From assembly GCA_016795375.1 (NCBI GenBank), contig JAEUHJ010000116.1, positions 1 through 38,320 on the forward strand: DNA of 38,320 nt, written 5' to 3'. Shown here one piece after another: positions 1 through 8,339 of this stretch; positions within the stretch are counted from its first letter, which is position 1, and every line of letters starts with the position of its first letter. This stretch comes from Verrucomicrobiaceae bacterium (GTDB taxonomy: Bacteria > Verrucomicrobiota > Verrucomicrobiia > Verrucomicrobiales > Verrucomicrobiaceae). Made by a program: the position numbers and the translations under genes. The notes under the pieces are model-generated. The model saw only the letters and a program-made list of their open reading frames with translations, did not search any database and had not been told where the DNA came from.

Positions 1-192
1 CGGATGGCCGACGTGGAGGCCGTTGCCGCTGGGATAGGGGAACATGTCGAGCACGAAGTACTTCGGCTTCGAGGCATCGAAGTCGGCATCACCGGGGTTG
101 GGCGTGCGGTAGGCCTTGGAGGCCTCCCACTCGCCCTGCCACTTCGGTTCAAACTCGGAAAAGGGGAAGGCTTTGCGCTGCTCGCTGGACAT
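1..192 (-). CDS. leuS: Leucyl-tRNA synthetase, N-terminal part (cut by window edge)
   Basis: The first 64 codons of a gene that runs off the left edge. The protein begins [19 protein letters not shown] and reaches [19 protein letters not shown]. The last stretch is the class I synthetase HIGH-type ATP-binding signature (HVGH) in the context typical of LeuRS, and the preceding FEPKWQ..W segment is the usual LeuRS opening. The enzyme charges tRNA-Leu in the cytoplasm. The ATG is at 190-192 on the minus strand. The next upstream gene, an M42-type peptidase, is on the same strand about 110 bp away, with a repeat-rich gap between them. Only the N-terminus is visible, so editing and anticodon domains cannot be judged. 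Confidence 0.93.
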   Translation of the reverse strand, partial: MSSEQRKAFPFSEFEPKWQGEWEASKAYRTPNPGDADFDASKPKYFVLDMFPYPSGNGLHVGHP

Positions 193-223
193 AACGGGGC
201 GCGGAAGAAGGCGAGCAGGCGGG

Positions 224-300
224 AAGTTCCAAGTTCAAAATTTCGCGTTTCAAGTTCCGCCGTTGGAGAACTTGTAAACTTTGAACCTGAAACCTGGAAC
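224..300. repeat. Degenerate 7-bp tandem repeats in inverted arrangement
   Basis: Five consecutive heptamers lie at 224-258: aagttcc, aagttca, aaatttc, gcgtttc, aagttcc. At 280-300 three heptamers of the opposite orientation follow: tttgaac, ctgaaac, ctggaac. Read on the other strand these are GTTCCAG, GTTTCAG, GTTCAAA. The two arms could fold on each other across the 21-bp middle. The array fills the gap between leuS and the M42-type peptidase gene. A similar heptamer array is at 22976-23010. Function is unknown: it could be a spreading short repeat or a transcript-end structure. Confidence 0.6.
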
Positions 301-301
301 T

Positions 302-1303
302 CTATTTGAACAGCTTCGACCCCGCCTTGAAGTGCGCCTCGTGCTCGGCCATGCGCATTTCCACGCGTTCGCGGATGGTGCGCTCGCCGATGCCGTCGTG
401 CTTGGTGGCGACGAGAGCTTTCATCAGGGCGATGAGCGACTTCAAGTCATCCATCATGACGTATTCCGGGGCGATCTGGCGGGCGTCGTTGAGATTGTGG
501 TAGTTTCCCAGTGAGATGGAGATGCCCGCGCTGCGGATGCCCGCAGCTTGCACGGCGGTGGCCTCGCACGCGCCCGCGTCGAGCAGGCAGCGCTGCACGC
601 GGATGCCCTGCTCCTTCGCGGTGGTCATCAAAACGGCCACCGCCTCGCTGTCAAAGATGGAAACGCGGTCGCCCACACGGATCACCGGCCCGCCACCCAT
701 GACGGCACCATTCACCGGGCGGCTGGTTTCCAGCGAGAGAAACACGCTGTCCTTCCCAAACGGCCACTTCTGCGCGAGCTGCCACGCGCCGAGCCAGCCG
801 ACCTCCTCCGCACGCGTGAAAGCCGCATGCACGGTGGTCTGGATGTTGAGACGGGCGAGTTCGAGGAAGGTCATCACGATGGCCGCGCAGCCGATCAAAT
901 CATCACAAGCCGTGGCCTCGATGCGGCTGTTGGTGACCTTCACGGGGAAATCCCATGTGGCGATCCGGCCCTTCGCCTTGCGCAGGCCGCGCTTCACGCC
1001 CGCCTCGACACACTCCTGCGGCACGCCGCCGAGGAACTCCCACTCGTCACGCTTCGTGCTGCCAGCCGGTTTGACGAAGCCCGGATGGTCCATGTGCGCG
1101 GCGAGCACCCAGGTGGGCTTGCTCTTGGCCTTGCCGTTCTTGTAGGTGGCCAGCAGGTTGCCGAACCTGTCGCGCTTCAACTTCACATGCGGGCATTTTT
1201 TCAGAAGCGCCTCGATCTCCGCGCGGACGTGATATTCATGAAACGGCGCCGTCGGCTGCTTGAGGAGCCGCTTGAGAATGTTGTTGAGATTGGACATTGG
1301 CAT
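302..1303 (-). CDS. M42-type metal-dependent aminopeptidase / M20-M42 family hydrolase
   Basis: About 333 aa. Metal-site motifs of the M42/M20-M28 clan are visible in order: AAHMDHPGF (first His/Asp), ACDDLIGCAA (bridging Asp), TRAEEVGWLGA (catalytic Glu pair), SLETSRP and a late GNYHNLND with a His. These enzymes bind two metal ions and remove N-terminal residues from peptides in the cytoplasm. The start is ambiguous: ATG at 1303 (MPMSNLNN) or ATG at 1297 (MSNLNN). The longer TTG start at 1336 would add an implausible tail. It is divergent from the acyltransferase gene at 1344 and lies upstream of leuS on the same strand. The exact substrate cannot be read from the sequence. Confidence 0.85.
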   Translation of the reverse strand: MPMSNLNNILKRLLKQPTAPFHEYHVRAEIEALLKKCPHVKLKRDRFGNLLATYKNGKAKSKPTWVLAAHMDHPGFVKPAGSTKRDEWEFLGGVPQECVEAGVKRGLRKAKGRIATWDFPVKVTNSRIEATACDDLIGCAAIVMTFLELARLNIQTTVHAAFTRAEEVGWLGAWQLAQKWPFGKDSVFLSLETSRPVNGAVMGGGPVIRVGDRVSIFDSEAVAVLMTTAKEQGIRVQRCLLDAGACEATAVQAAGIRSAGISISLGNYHNLNDARQIAPEYVMMDDLKSLIALMKALVATKHDGIGERTIRERVEMRMAEHEAHFKAGSKLFK

Positions 1304-1343
1304 GCGCCATCGTAACTCGTTTTCCGCAAACACCAAACGCCAC

Positions 1344-2327
1344 GTGAAGAAGCTCCGTTATTTCTTTGAAACCGCCCTGATCGAATCCGCCGCATGGATT
1401 CTGCCCAGGCTGCCGCGAGGTTTCATCCTGGCGCTCTCACGCGGCATCGGCACGCTCGCCTACCTGGCGGACAAGCGCGGCCGCGCCACGGCGCTGGAGA
1501 ACCTGCGCTGCGCCTTCGGTGATCTATACACGCCGGAGCAGCGCCGGCGCATCGCCCGGAAGTCGTATCAGGTTTTCACACGCACCTTCCTCGACTTGTT
1601 CTGGTCAGCGCGGCTCACAAAAGACACCTGGCAGCAGTTCTTCACCATCCACCTGCCGAAACCGGAGGATGAGGCGCAGGCGCATGAATCCGGCGCGGTG
1701 TGGGTGACACCGCACTTCGGAAACTTCGAACTCGTGAGCATGGTCTGGGGCTTCCGCGGCTTCAAATTCACCGTCGTGGCCCAGGACTTCAAAAATCAGG
1801 CCATCACGCGCACGTTCACACGACTGCGGTCGCAGTCGGGCCACGACATCATCCCGCAGGAGAACGCGATGCTGAAGCTGATGAAGACACTCAAGCGCCA
1901 GGGGCACGCGGGGCTGCTCACCGATTTGAACATCGCGCCCGGACGCGCGGCCACGGCGATCCAATGCTTCGGCCTCTGGACCAGCGTGCCCACGCTGCAT
2001 GTCGAACTCGCGAAGCGGCTCGGCCTTTCCATCATGACCGGCGTCTGCCGTCCGCTGGATGACGGCGGCTACGAGGTGAGCATCTTCGAGGCCCTCAAGC
2101 CCGCCGCCGACGCGGACACCCAGCAGCTCACGCAACGGGTGTGGGATCACTTTGAAAAGGCCATCCGCGAGCATCCTGAATGCTGGCTGTGGATGTACAA
2201 GCACTGGCGCTACCGTCCCGTCGGCGAGCATGGCGTCCCGCATCCTGATTATCCGTCGTACTCGAACCTCTCCCCCGCCCTTCTGGAGATGATTCCGCCG
2301 CCCCTGCGTCCTCCGCCGCAAGCGTGA
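1344..2327 (+). CDS. Lysophospholipid / lipid A acyltransferase (LpxL/HtrB type)
   Basis: 327 aa from GTG at 1344 (VKKLRYFFETALIESAAWILPRLP). The H-x4-E acyltransferase motif is present as PHFGNFE, preceded by an N-terminal hydrophobic stretch typical of this inner-membrane-associated family. A late WLWMYKHWRYRP segment matches the WxHxRW-like C-terminal region of LpxL proteins. The family transfers acyl chains from acyl-ACP to lipid A precursors on the cytoplasmic face of the inner membrane, which fits a Gram-negative envelope. The GTG was preferred because the homologous core begins there. Upstream in-frame ATGs (1260, 1302) overlap the divergent peptidase gene. Whether it adds a lauroyl, myristoyl or other chain cannot be told. 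Confidence 0.85.
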   Translation: MKKLRYFFETALIESAAWILPRLPRGFILALSRGIGTLAYLADKRGRATALENLRCAFGDLYTPEQRRRIARKSYQVFTRTFLDLFWSARLTKDTWQQFFTIHLPKPEDEAQAHESGAVWVTPHFGNFELVSMVWGFRGFKFTVVAQDFKNQAITRTFTRLRSQSGHDIIPQENAMLKLMKTLKRQGHAGLLTDLNIAPGRAATAIQCFGLWTSVPTLHVELAKRLGLSIMTGVCRPLDDGGYEVSIFEALKPAADADTQQLTQRVWDHFEKAIREHPECWLWMYKHWRYRPVGEHGVPHPDYPSYSNLSPALLEMIPPPLRPPPQA

Positions 2328-2428
2328 GCAGAAGCGCCTGAAAGACCGGCCCCGGCGCGCCAGTTTTCTCGTTGCCCCGCGAGTTCCGCGCTCGTAAACC
2401 TCACGCCTTCACAAAAAATCAATCCGCA

Positions 2429-3859
2429 ATGTCCGTCCCGCATCTTCCCGCCCTGCGCAAAGGCCGCCCTTACGAGTCGCTCGACAAGGTCCAGGTCAAA
2501 GACCACAAGACGGGCGAAGTCTGCGCCGAGGTCAGCCAGGTGGGCGCCGGCATCGTGCGCAAGGATCTGGCGAAAATCGGCGAGGCACGCGCCGCGCTGA
2601 AAAAATTCACCGTCCAGCAGCTCATCGACATCACCGCGAAGGCGGGCGACCTTTTCCTCAACGGCACACTGCCGCTCGGTGACAAAGGACACACGCAGCC
2701 GCCGCAGGAATACATCGCCACGCTGTCCCGCACCAGCGGCCTGCCGCATGTGATGGTGAGGCGCAACATGACGAAGATTCACTTCGCCATGACCAACATG
2801 AAGATGATCCTCAACGGCCTCAGCCGCGGACTCGACCTGGATGTCATCGACCGCGGCTTCGGCACGCAGGCCGGCTGCCCGGTGGCGTATTTCCCCACCA
2901 CGAAATCCCTCGGCCTCGTCATGCCGAGCAACTCGCCGGCGGTCAATTCGCTCTGGCTGCCGACCATCGCGTTGAAAATCCCCGTCGTCATCAAGCCTGG
3001 CCGCGAGGAGCCGTGGACGCCATATCGTCTGATCCAGGCATTCATCGCCGCAGGCGCGCCAGCGGAGGCGTTTGGCTTCTACCCCACCGACCACGAAGGC
3101 AGCGGCGAAGTCGTCAAGCTCAGCGGCCGCAACCTCGTCTTCGGCGACGTGAACATCGCGAAGATGTATGAAAACAACCCCGCCGTACAGGTCCACGGCC
3201 CCGGCTGGAGCAAGATCATCATCGGCGAGGACAAAATCGAGAACTGGAAGGACTATCTCGATGTCATCGTCAGTTCCATCAGCGACAACGGCGGTCGTTC
3301 GTGCATCAACGCCTCCGCCGTCATCGTGCCGAAGTATGGCAAGGAAATCGCCACCGCCATCGCCGAGCGTCTCGGCCCGGTGAAACCCACGACCGCCGAC
3401 GACGAAAACGCGCGCCTCTCCGGCTTCGCGAACGTGAAAATGGCCGACTACATCGACAGCGTCATCGACAGCGACCTCCAGACACCCGGTGCTGAGGATG
3501 TCACCGCGCCGTTCCGCGACGGCCCGCGCAAGGTCGAGTTCGAAGGCGGCACCTTCCTGCGCCCGACGATCATCTGGTGCTCCGACAACAAGCACCCGCT
3601 GGCCAACCGCGAGTTCCTCTGCCCCTACGCCAGCGTCCTGGAGATGCCGCAGTCCGAGGTGCTCGGCCGCATCGGCTATTCCCTCATCGTCACCGCCATC
3701 ACGCAGGATGAAGCCTTCATCAACGAGCTGCTCGAATGCGGCGACATCGACCGCCTGAACATCGGGCCGCTCAGCACGATGAAGATCAGTTGGGACCAGC
3801 CGCACGAGGGCAACATGTTCGAGTTCCTCTACAAGCGCCGCTCCATCGACTGCGCGTGA
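2429..3859 (+). CDS. Aldehyde dehydrogenase family protein lacking the usual general-base Glu
   Basis: 476 aa from ATG 2429 (MSVPHLPALRKGRPYESLDKV). ALDH-superfamily fold signs: a cofactor-domain segment GLVMPSNSPAVNSLWLPTIALKIPVVIKPG (about residues 170-200) and the nucleophile in NGGRSCINAS, Cys near residue 292. At the place where NAD-dependent hydrolytic ALDHs carry ELGGK, this protein reads VHGPGWSK, so the general-base Glu is absent. CoA-acylating ALDHs also lack it, so an acylating or otherwise non-standard reaction is possible (inference). The iron alcohol dehydrogenase gene starts 20 bp downstream on the same strand, which suggests an aldehyde-to-alcohol or alcohol-to-acid pair. No microcompartment shell gene is nearby. 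Confidence 0.85.
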   Translation: MSVPHLPALRKGRPYESLDKVQVKDHKTGEVCAEVSQVGAGIVRKDLAKIGEARAALKKFTVQQLIDITAKAGDLFLNGTLPLGDKGHTQPPQEYIATLSRTSGLPHVMVRRNMTKIHFAMTNMKMILNGLSRGLDLDVIDRGFGTQAGCPVAYFPTTKSLGLVMPSNSPAVNSLWLPTIALKIPVVIKPGREEPWTPYRLIQAFIAAGAPAEAFGFYPTDHEGSGEVVKLSGRNLVFGDVNIAKMYENNPAVQVHGPGWSKIIIGEDKIENWKDYLDVIVSSISDNGGRSCINASAVIVPKYGKEIATAIAERLGPVKPTTADDENARLSGFANVKMADYIDSVIDSDLQTPGAEDVTAPFRDGPRKVEFEGGTFLRPTIIWCSDNKHPLANREFLCPYASVLEMPQSEVLGRIGYSLIVTAITQDEAFINELLECGDIDRLNIGPLSTMKISWDQPHEGNMFEFLYKRRSIDCA

Positions 3860-3879
3860 CGCAACCGCAGCTCCCACGC

Positions 3880-4995
3880 ATGTCCCCTCTCCCCTTTGAT
3901 CATCAGCCACGCACGCGGCTTGTTTACGGCAACGGCACGCTGGCCCGTGCCGGCGAACTTGCGCGCGAGCTCGGCACGCGGGCGCTGGTGGTCAGCGACC
4001 CCGGCATTGTGAAAACCGGCCATGTCGTGCGCGCCCTCAGCTTCCTGGCCGAGGCGGGCCTCCAGGCGCGCGTGTTCGGCGAAGTGCGCGAAAACCCCAG
4101 CACCGAGGACGTGGATGCCTGCGTCGCGGTGGCCCGGGAATTCCAGGCCGATCTCATCATCGGCCTCGGCGGCGGCAGCAGCATGGACACCGCGAAGGGC
4201 TGCAACTTCATCCTCACCAACGGCGGCCGCATGCAGGACTACTGGGGCGTCGGCAAGGCCACCAAGCCCATGCTGCCCCTCATCGCCATCCCCACCACGG
4301 CGGGCACCGGCAGCGAATGCCAGAGCTTCGCGCTCATCTCCGATCCTGAGACGCATGTGAAGATGGCCTGCGGAGATCCCAAGGCCGCGGCGAAGGCCGC
4401 CATCCTTGATCCCGAGCTCTCCCTCTCCCAGCCGCAACGCGTCACCGTCTGCACCGGCATCGACGCCCTCTCCCACGCGCTCGAAACCGCCGTGACGAAG
4501 AAACGCAGCGCGCTCTCCTCCCTCTACTCCCGTGAGGCGTTCCGCCTCTGCCACTCCGGCTTCAGCCGCGTCCTGCGCGACCCGAAGGACCTCGACGCCC
4601 GCGGCATGATGCTCCTCGGCGCCGCCTGCTCGGGGATCGCCATTGAAAACAGCATGCTCGGCGTCGCCCACTCCTGCGCCAATCCGCTCACGGCGAAATT
4701 CAACGTCGTGCATGGCGAGGCCGTCGGCGTCATGCTGCCGCACGCCATCCGCTTCAATTCACAGATGCCGGAGATCGCCGCCATCTACGAGAGCTACTTC
4801 GACGGCGACCTCGCCGACCGCGTCTCTGAATTGCTATGGGAGGCGCAGATGCCGCGCCACATCGCCGAGCATGGCGTGAAGGAGGAACACCTCGGCGATC
4901 TCGCCGCCATGGCCGCCAGACAGTGGACCGCGCAGTTCAACCCGCGACCGGCGGCCGTGGATGACTTCGTGGCGCTGTATCGCGCGGCGCTCTGA
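3880..4995 (+). CDS. Iron-containing (group III) alcohol dehydrogenase
   Basis: 371 aa from ATG 3880 (MSPLPFDHQPRTRLVYGNG). The nucleotide-binding segment GLGGGSSMDTAKG and the PTTAGTGSE motif are diagnostic of the Fe-ADH family. Metal ligands can be assigned by pattern: Asp195 and His199 in GIDALSHALE, His264 in LGVAHSC, and His278 in VVHGEAVGV. The family interconverts alcohols and aldehydes with NAD(P)H in the cytoplasm. It starts 20 bp after the aldehyde dehydrogenase and is almost certainly co-transcribed with it. It ends 15 bp from the convergent LDH2-type gene. Substrate unknown. Confidence 0.92.
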   Translation: MSPLPFDHQPRTRLVYGNGTLARAGELARELGTRALVVSDPGIVKTGHVVRALSFLAEAGLQARVFGEVRENPSTEDVDACVAVAREFQADLIIGLGGGSSMDTAKGCNFILTNGGRMQDYWGVGKATKPMLPLIAIPTTAGTGSECQSFALISDPETHVKMACGDPKAAAKAAILDPELSLSQPQRVTVCTGIDALSHALETAVTKKRSALSSLYSREAFRLCHSGFSRVLRDPKDLDARGMMLLGAACSGIAIENSMLGVAHSCANPLTAKFNVVHGEAVGVMLPHAIRFNSQMPEIAAIYESYFDGDLADRVSELLWEAQMPRHIAEHGVKEEHLGDLAAMAARQWTAQFNPRPAAVDDFVALYRAAL

Positions 4996-5010
4996 CCGCC
5001 GCGCGCATCC

Positions 5011-6135
5011 TCACGGCACCTCGTAGGTCTTTAGAGACGCCAGCTCGAAACGCGGCGCACCGACTTCATCGGCGATCTCGTTGAGCGCCTCCACTTCGGC
5101 GGCGCTGAAGAGCAGCCCGCCCGCTTGCGCGGTGTGCGCGGCGTTTTGCGCCTCCGGCTGGCCGGGGAGCATGCACTTCTCGTTACCGTGGCCCAGGATG
5201 TCGTCGATCACCGCCTTCATGTTCTGCGCAAAGTTCCGGCCATTGGAAAACAGGCCGCTGCTGATGGCGTCGGGATGGATGACTTGGAAGTAGAAGCTGC
5301 TGGTGCGCTTCTCACCCGCAGGGAATGGCTTCGCTTTGATGTCGGGATGCGCACCGCCGCCGCGCAGCGTGGGCAGCCCGCCGCCGATCATGCCGCCCAT
5401 CACTTCGATAAGCAGTGAGAGGCCGTAGCCTTTGTGTGCGCCAAAGGGCAGCAGCCACGCCGCCTCGTTCGCATCGGTCGTCGCATTGCCTTCTTTATCC
5501 ACCGCCGCGCCGGGAGGCAGCGGCTTACCTTCGCGCTTGAGCTGCTGCACGCGGCCCATCGCCACGGTGGATGTGGCCCAGTCGATCACAATGGGGAAGC
5601 CGCAGGCCTCCTGCGTCGGCAGGCCCCAGGAATGCGGATTGGTGCCCAGCACGGGGAATTTGCCGCCGAAGGGCACCACCTCGCCGAGCGTGGAGGTGCA
5701 GTTCGTGTAGGCGATGTAGCCTTTCTTCGCCGCGTCCATCACATAGCCGCCGCCCCAGAGGTAATGGAAGGCGTTATCCACGCTGACCTGGCCGATGCCG
5801 TATTTGTCCGCCAGCTCCATGCAGCGTTCCATGGCGCGGAAGGCCACGCTTTGGCCCAGCTTCAATTTGCCGTCCCACGCCTCGCTCGCGGCGAAGGGCT
5901 TCTTGATCACCTCGATCTCCGCACCGGGCTTGCAGCCCCCGGTGGCGCTGCCAAAGAGATGGTCCAAGTGCAGCGCCTTGATGGCGTTGTGCGTGCGGAT
6001 GCCGTGCGCGGAGGCCATCTCGCAAAAACGCGCCGCGTCCTCAGCCTCCGCCTGCGTGTAACCGCGCTTCTGGTAGGCGGCGCGGACGAGTTCGTTGTGG
6101 GCGGCGGTGGGGACGATGTGGTAAGGGGTCGGCAT
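5011..6135 (-). CDS. Malate/L-lactate dehydrogenase family (LDH2/YlbC type)
   Basis: 374 aa from ATG 6135 (MPTPYHIVPTAAHNELVRAAYQKRGYT). This is the NAD(P)-dependent 2-hydroxyacid dehydrogenase family unrelated to classical LDH. Visible signatures are ASAHGIRTHNA (the usual S-H-G-x-R-x-H region, about residues 48-60), a Gly-rich VVPFGGKFPVLGTNPHSWG segment, and PFGAHKGYGLSLLIEVMGG near residue 255. Family members oxidise malate, lactate, ureidoglycolate or sugar-derived acids. The substrate cannot be resolved here. It is followed, reading leftwards, by the convergent Fe-ADH, and 64 bp upstream on the same strand is a nucleotide-sugar dehydrogenase, probably functionally unrelated. Confidence 0.88.
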   Translation of the reverse strand: MPTPYHIVPTAAHNELVRAAYQKRGYTQAEAEDAARFCEMASAHGIRTHNAIKALHLDHLFGSATGGCKPGAEIEVIKKPFAASEAWDGKLKLGQSVAFRAMERCMELADKYGIGQVSVDNAFHYLWGGGYVMDAAKKGYIAYTNCTSTLGEVVPFGGKFPVLGTNPHSWGLPTQEACGFPIVIDWATSTVAMGRVQQLKREGKPLPPGAAVDKEGNATTDANEAAWLLPFGAHKGYGLSLLIEVMGGMIGGGLPTLRGGGAHPDIKAKPFPAGEKRTSSFYFQVIHPDAISSGLFSNGRNFAQNMKAVIDDILGHGNEKCMLPGQPEAQNAAHTAQAGGLLFSAAEVEALNEIADEVGAPRFELASLKTYEVP

Positions 6136-6199
6136 AGCGGTGGGCGGATGATGTCGAGACACACGCCGCACGCAAGGCGCTCCTTGAACGCCCGCCTCC

Positions 6200-7519
6200 T
6201 CACCAGCACACGCCTTCGTAGTGCCACGGCAGCGTCTTGAGCTCCGGCCAGCCATTCACATCAATGACCTGCTTCCCCGCGGTCGCCACCTCCCTCAGCG
6301 ACTCCACCTCCATGCACCGCTGCGACGCCACGATCACTTCACTCCCGCGCACGACCTCCTCGGCGGACTCGCTGAGCAACTGCGCCAGGTGCGGCATGCG
6401 CCGCTGGATCTCTGCCTCGTTGGCACCGATGAGCCGCGTGAGGTTGATGGAGGGATCGTAAATGCGCACCTCGTAGCCGCGCCCCAGCAGCGTCTCTGCC
6501 ACCGTCACCAGCGCACTGCCGCGCATGTCGTCCGTGTCCGCCTTGAACGCGAGCCCCAACAGCCCGACGCGGCGCACGTCCTTCGCGGTGATCAGATTGA
6601 GCAGGCTCTCAAGATGCGCGTGGTTGGAGTCCATCACATGATCCAGCAGCGGCAAATTCACGCCTTCGATGCGGGCCAGGCCGCTGAGCGCGTTCACATC
6701 CTTTGGCAGGCACGAGCCGCCGAAGGGATTGCCCGGTCGCAGGTAGTAGCGGGAGATGTTCAGCCGCTCGTCACGGCACACCACGTCCATCACGCGCGCG
6801 CCATCGACGCCGAGATGCTTCGCCATGCGACCGATCTCGTTGGCAAAGCCCACTTTGAGCGCGTGGAAGTAGTTGCAGGCGTATTTGACCATCTCCGCCC
6901 CCTCCCACGCGAGGATCTGCGCCTCCGCGCCGAGCAGGTCCAGCGCCTCCGTCGTGGCAGGCGCGTTCCCATCATGCGTGCCGACGACGCAGAGGGAGGG
7001 ATCACGGAAATCACGCACGGCGGTGCCTTCACGCAAAAACTCCGGGCAGTAATAGACATGCACCCGCCCTGCCGCGACGAGATCAGCGAAGAACTCACCC
7101 ACCACCCCCCGCGTGCTGCCCGGCAGCATCGTGCTGCGAAACAGGATCGTGTGCGGCTGGTCCTTCTCCCGGATGGCAGCGGCGATCTGCGCGCAGACCT
7201 TGCGCACGAAGTCCAGGTTGAGCCTGCCCGCCGCCTGCGACGGCGTGCCCACGCAGATGATGCTCACCTGCGTCCTTTGCACAGCCTCCGCGCCATCCGT
7301 GGTGGCCTCCAGCCTGCCTGCACGCTTCGCGCCTTGCAGCAGTGACTCAAGCCCGGGCTCGATGATCGGCGACACGCCCACTGTGAACGCATCCACCTTC
7401 GCCTGCTGCACATCCGCGCCGGTGATGTGATGCCCCAGCTCCGCGAGGCAACCCGCCGTGACCGCCCCGACGTAACCGAGGCCGAAAATGCTGACGTGGT
7501 GGGTGCGGGAGGCTGTCAT
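6200..7519 (-). CDS. UDP-glucose/GDP-mannose 6-dehydrogenase family (AlgD-like)
   Basis: 439 aa from ATG 7519 (MTASRTHHVSIFGLGYVGAV). The N-terminal Rossmann motif GLGYVGAVTAGCLAELGH, the CPEFLREGTAVRDF segment, the catalytic-Cys region FGGSCLPKDVNAL and the C-terminal VGLLGLAFKADTDDMRGS domain mark the family. It oxidises a sugar nucleotide twice at C6 to a uronic acid using NAD. Length and the CLPKDVNAL context resemble GDP-mannose dehydrogenase more than UDP-glucose dehydrogenase, but this is a judgement by eye. It is divergent from the gene at 7587. A second dehydrogenase of this superfamily lies in the glycan locus at 34749. The ATG chosen follows a non-homologous extension. Confidence 0.9.
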   Translation of the reverse strand: MTASRTHHVSIFGLGYVGAVTAGCLAELGHHITGADVQQAKVDAFTVGVSPIIEPGLESLLQGAKRAGRLEATTDGAEAVQRTQVSIICVGTPSQAAGRLNLDFVRKVCAQIAAAIREKDQPHTILFRSTMLPGSTRGVVGEFFADLVAAGRVHVYYCPEFLREGTAVRDFRDPSLCVVGTHDGNAPATTEALDLLGAEAQILAWEGAEMVKYACNYFHALKVGFANEIGRMAKHLGVDGARVMDVVCRDERLNISRYYLRPGNPFGGSCLPKDVNALSGLARIEGVNLPLLDHVMDSNHAHLESLLNLITAKDVRRVGLLGLAFKADTDDMRGSALVTVAETLLGRGYEVRIYDPSINLTRLIGANEAEIQRRMPHLAQLLSESAEEVVRGSEVIVASQRCMEVESLREVATAGKQVIDVNGWPELKTLPWHYEGVCW

Positions 7520-7586
7520 CACGAAAATGAAGCATGTCCCCTCCGGCAAAACAATCATCTTCCCATCCAGAAACACGTCTGCCACC

Positions 7587-8339
7587 ATGACCGCCGCCCA
7601 CGCGCCCACCGCCATGCCTCCCCTGCCCTCTCCGCGCGTCCTGCTCCTCCACCTCTGCGTCCTCGTCGCGGCGGTGCTGCTCCGCCGCGAGGCGCACGCG
7701 CATCCTGCCGACCAGAGCGAGGTGCGCATGCGCCCCGCGCCGCACAATCTGGAGGCACGCTTCACCTTCAATCTCCTCACGCTGAGCAAATTTGTGCGCA
7801 TGGATGCAGATGCCGACGGCAAATTGAGCATGGCGGAGCTCGACGCGGCGCGTCCGCTCATCACGGAGTATCTGCACACCCACATCCTGCTGGAGATCAA
7901 CCAGCAGAAGGCGTCGTGGGGCACGCAGGTGAAGTTTGACTTCCTCTGGCCGGAGGCGGCAGCCACGCCGCCGATGACGGAGCCCGAATACGCCGCGCGC
8001 AATGTGGACGTGACCTTCACCGTGCCGGTGACGGGCCGCTTGCTGGAGGATTTCCGCGTGGAGTTCAGCATCTTCGTGCAGACCGGGCCCATGCAGACCA
8101 TCCGCGGCCTCTATGAGCAGGATGAGAGCGTGATGGAGGTGCCCTTCACCGCGCAGCAGCCGGAGTACACTTATGACACGGGCTTCGCGGAGGATCCCTT
8201 CGTGCAGGAGGCTGAGAAGAAGATGGTGACAGCACCAGGGCCGGTGAAATGGCCCGCCTGGCTGCTCATCCCGGCCTGCGTGGCGCTCATCTGCCTCTCT
8301 CGCAGTACCATCGCACGCCGTCTGCGCACATTGAGGTGA
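7587..8339 (+). CDS. Secreted, C-terminally membrane-anchored protein with an EF-hand-like loop
   Basis: 250 aa from ATG 7587; a second ATG at 7614 gives a cleaner signal peptide (MPPLPSPRVLLLHLCVLVAAVLL, ending near AHAHP). The mature part contains RMDADADGKLSMAEL, a DxDxDG calcium-type loop, then beta-rich sequence, and a C-terminal hydrophobic helix KWPAWLLIPACVALICL followed by Arg residues, so the body faces the periplasm. The layout recalls the extracytoplasmic domain found in front of HupE/UreJ-like membrane proteins, but no further membrane part follows, so this is only a resemblance. Its 3' end overlaps the convergent MBL-fold gene by 53 bp. Function unknown. Confidence 0.7.
   Translation: MTAAHAPTAMPPLPSPRVLLLHLCVLVAAVLLRREAHAHPADQSEVRMRPAPHNLEARFTFNLLTLSKFVRMDADADGKLSMAELDAARPLITEYLHTHILLEINQQKASWGTQVKFDFLWPEAAATPPMTEPEYAARNVDVTFTVPVTGRLLEDFRVEFSIFVQTGPMQTIRGLYEQDESVMEVPFTAQQPEYTYDTGFAEDPFVQEAEKKMVTAPGPVKWPAWLLIPACVALICLSRSTIARRLRTLR

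Noticed and set aside
2249..3910. 553-codon minus-strand frame over the aldehyde dehydrogenase
   Set aside because: Shadow of a high-G+C gene; Val/Asp/Ala/Gly-rich with no domain.
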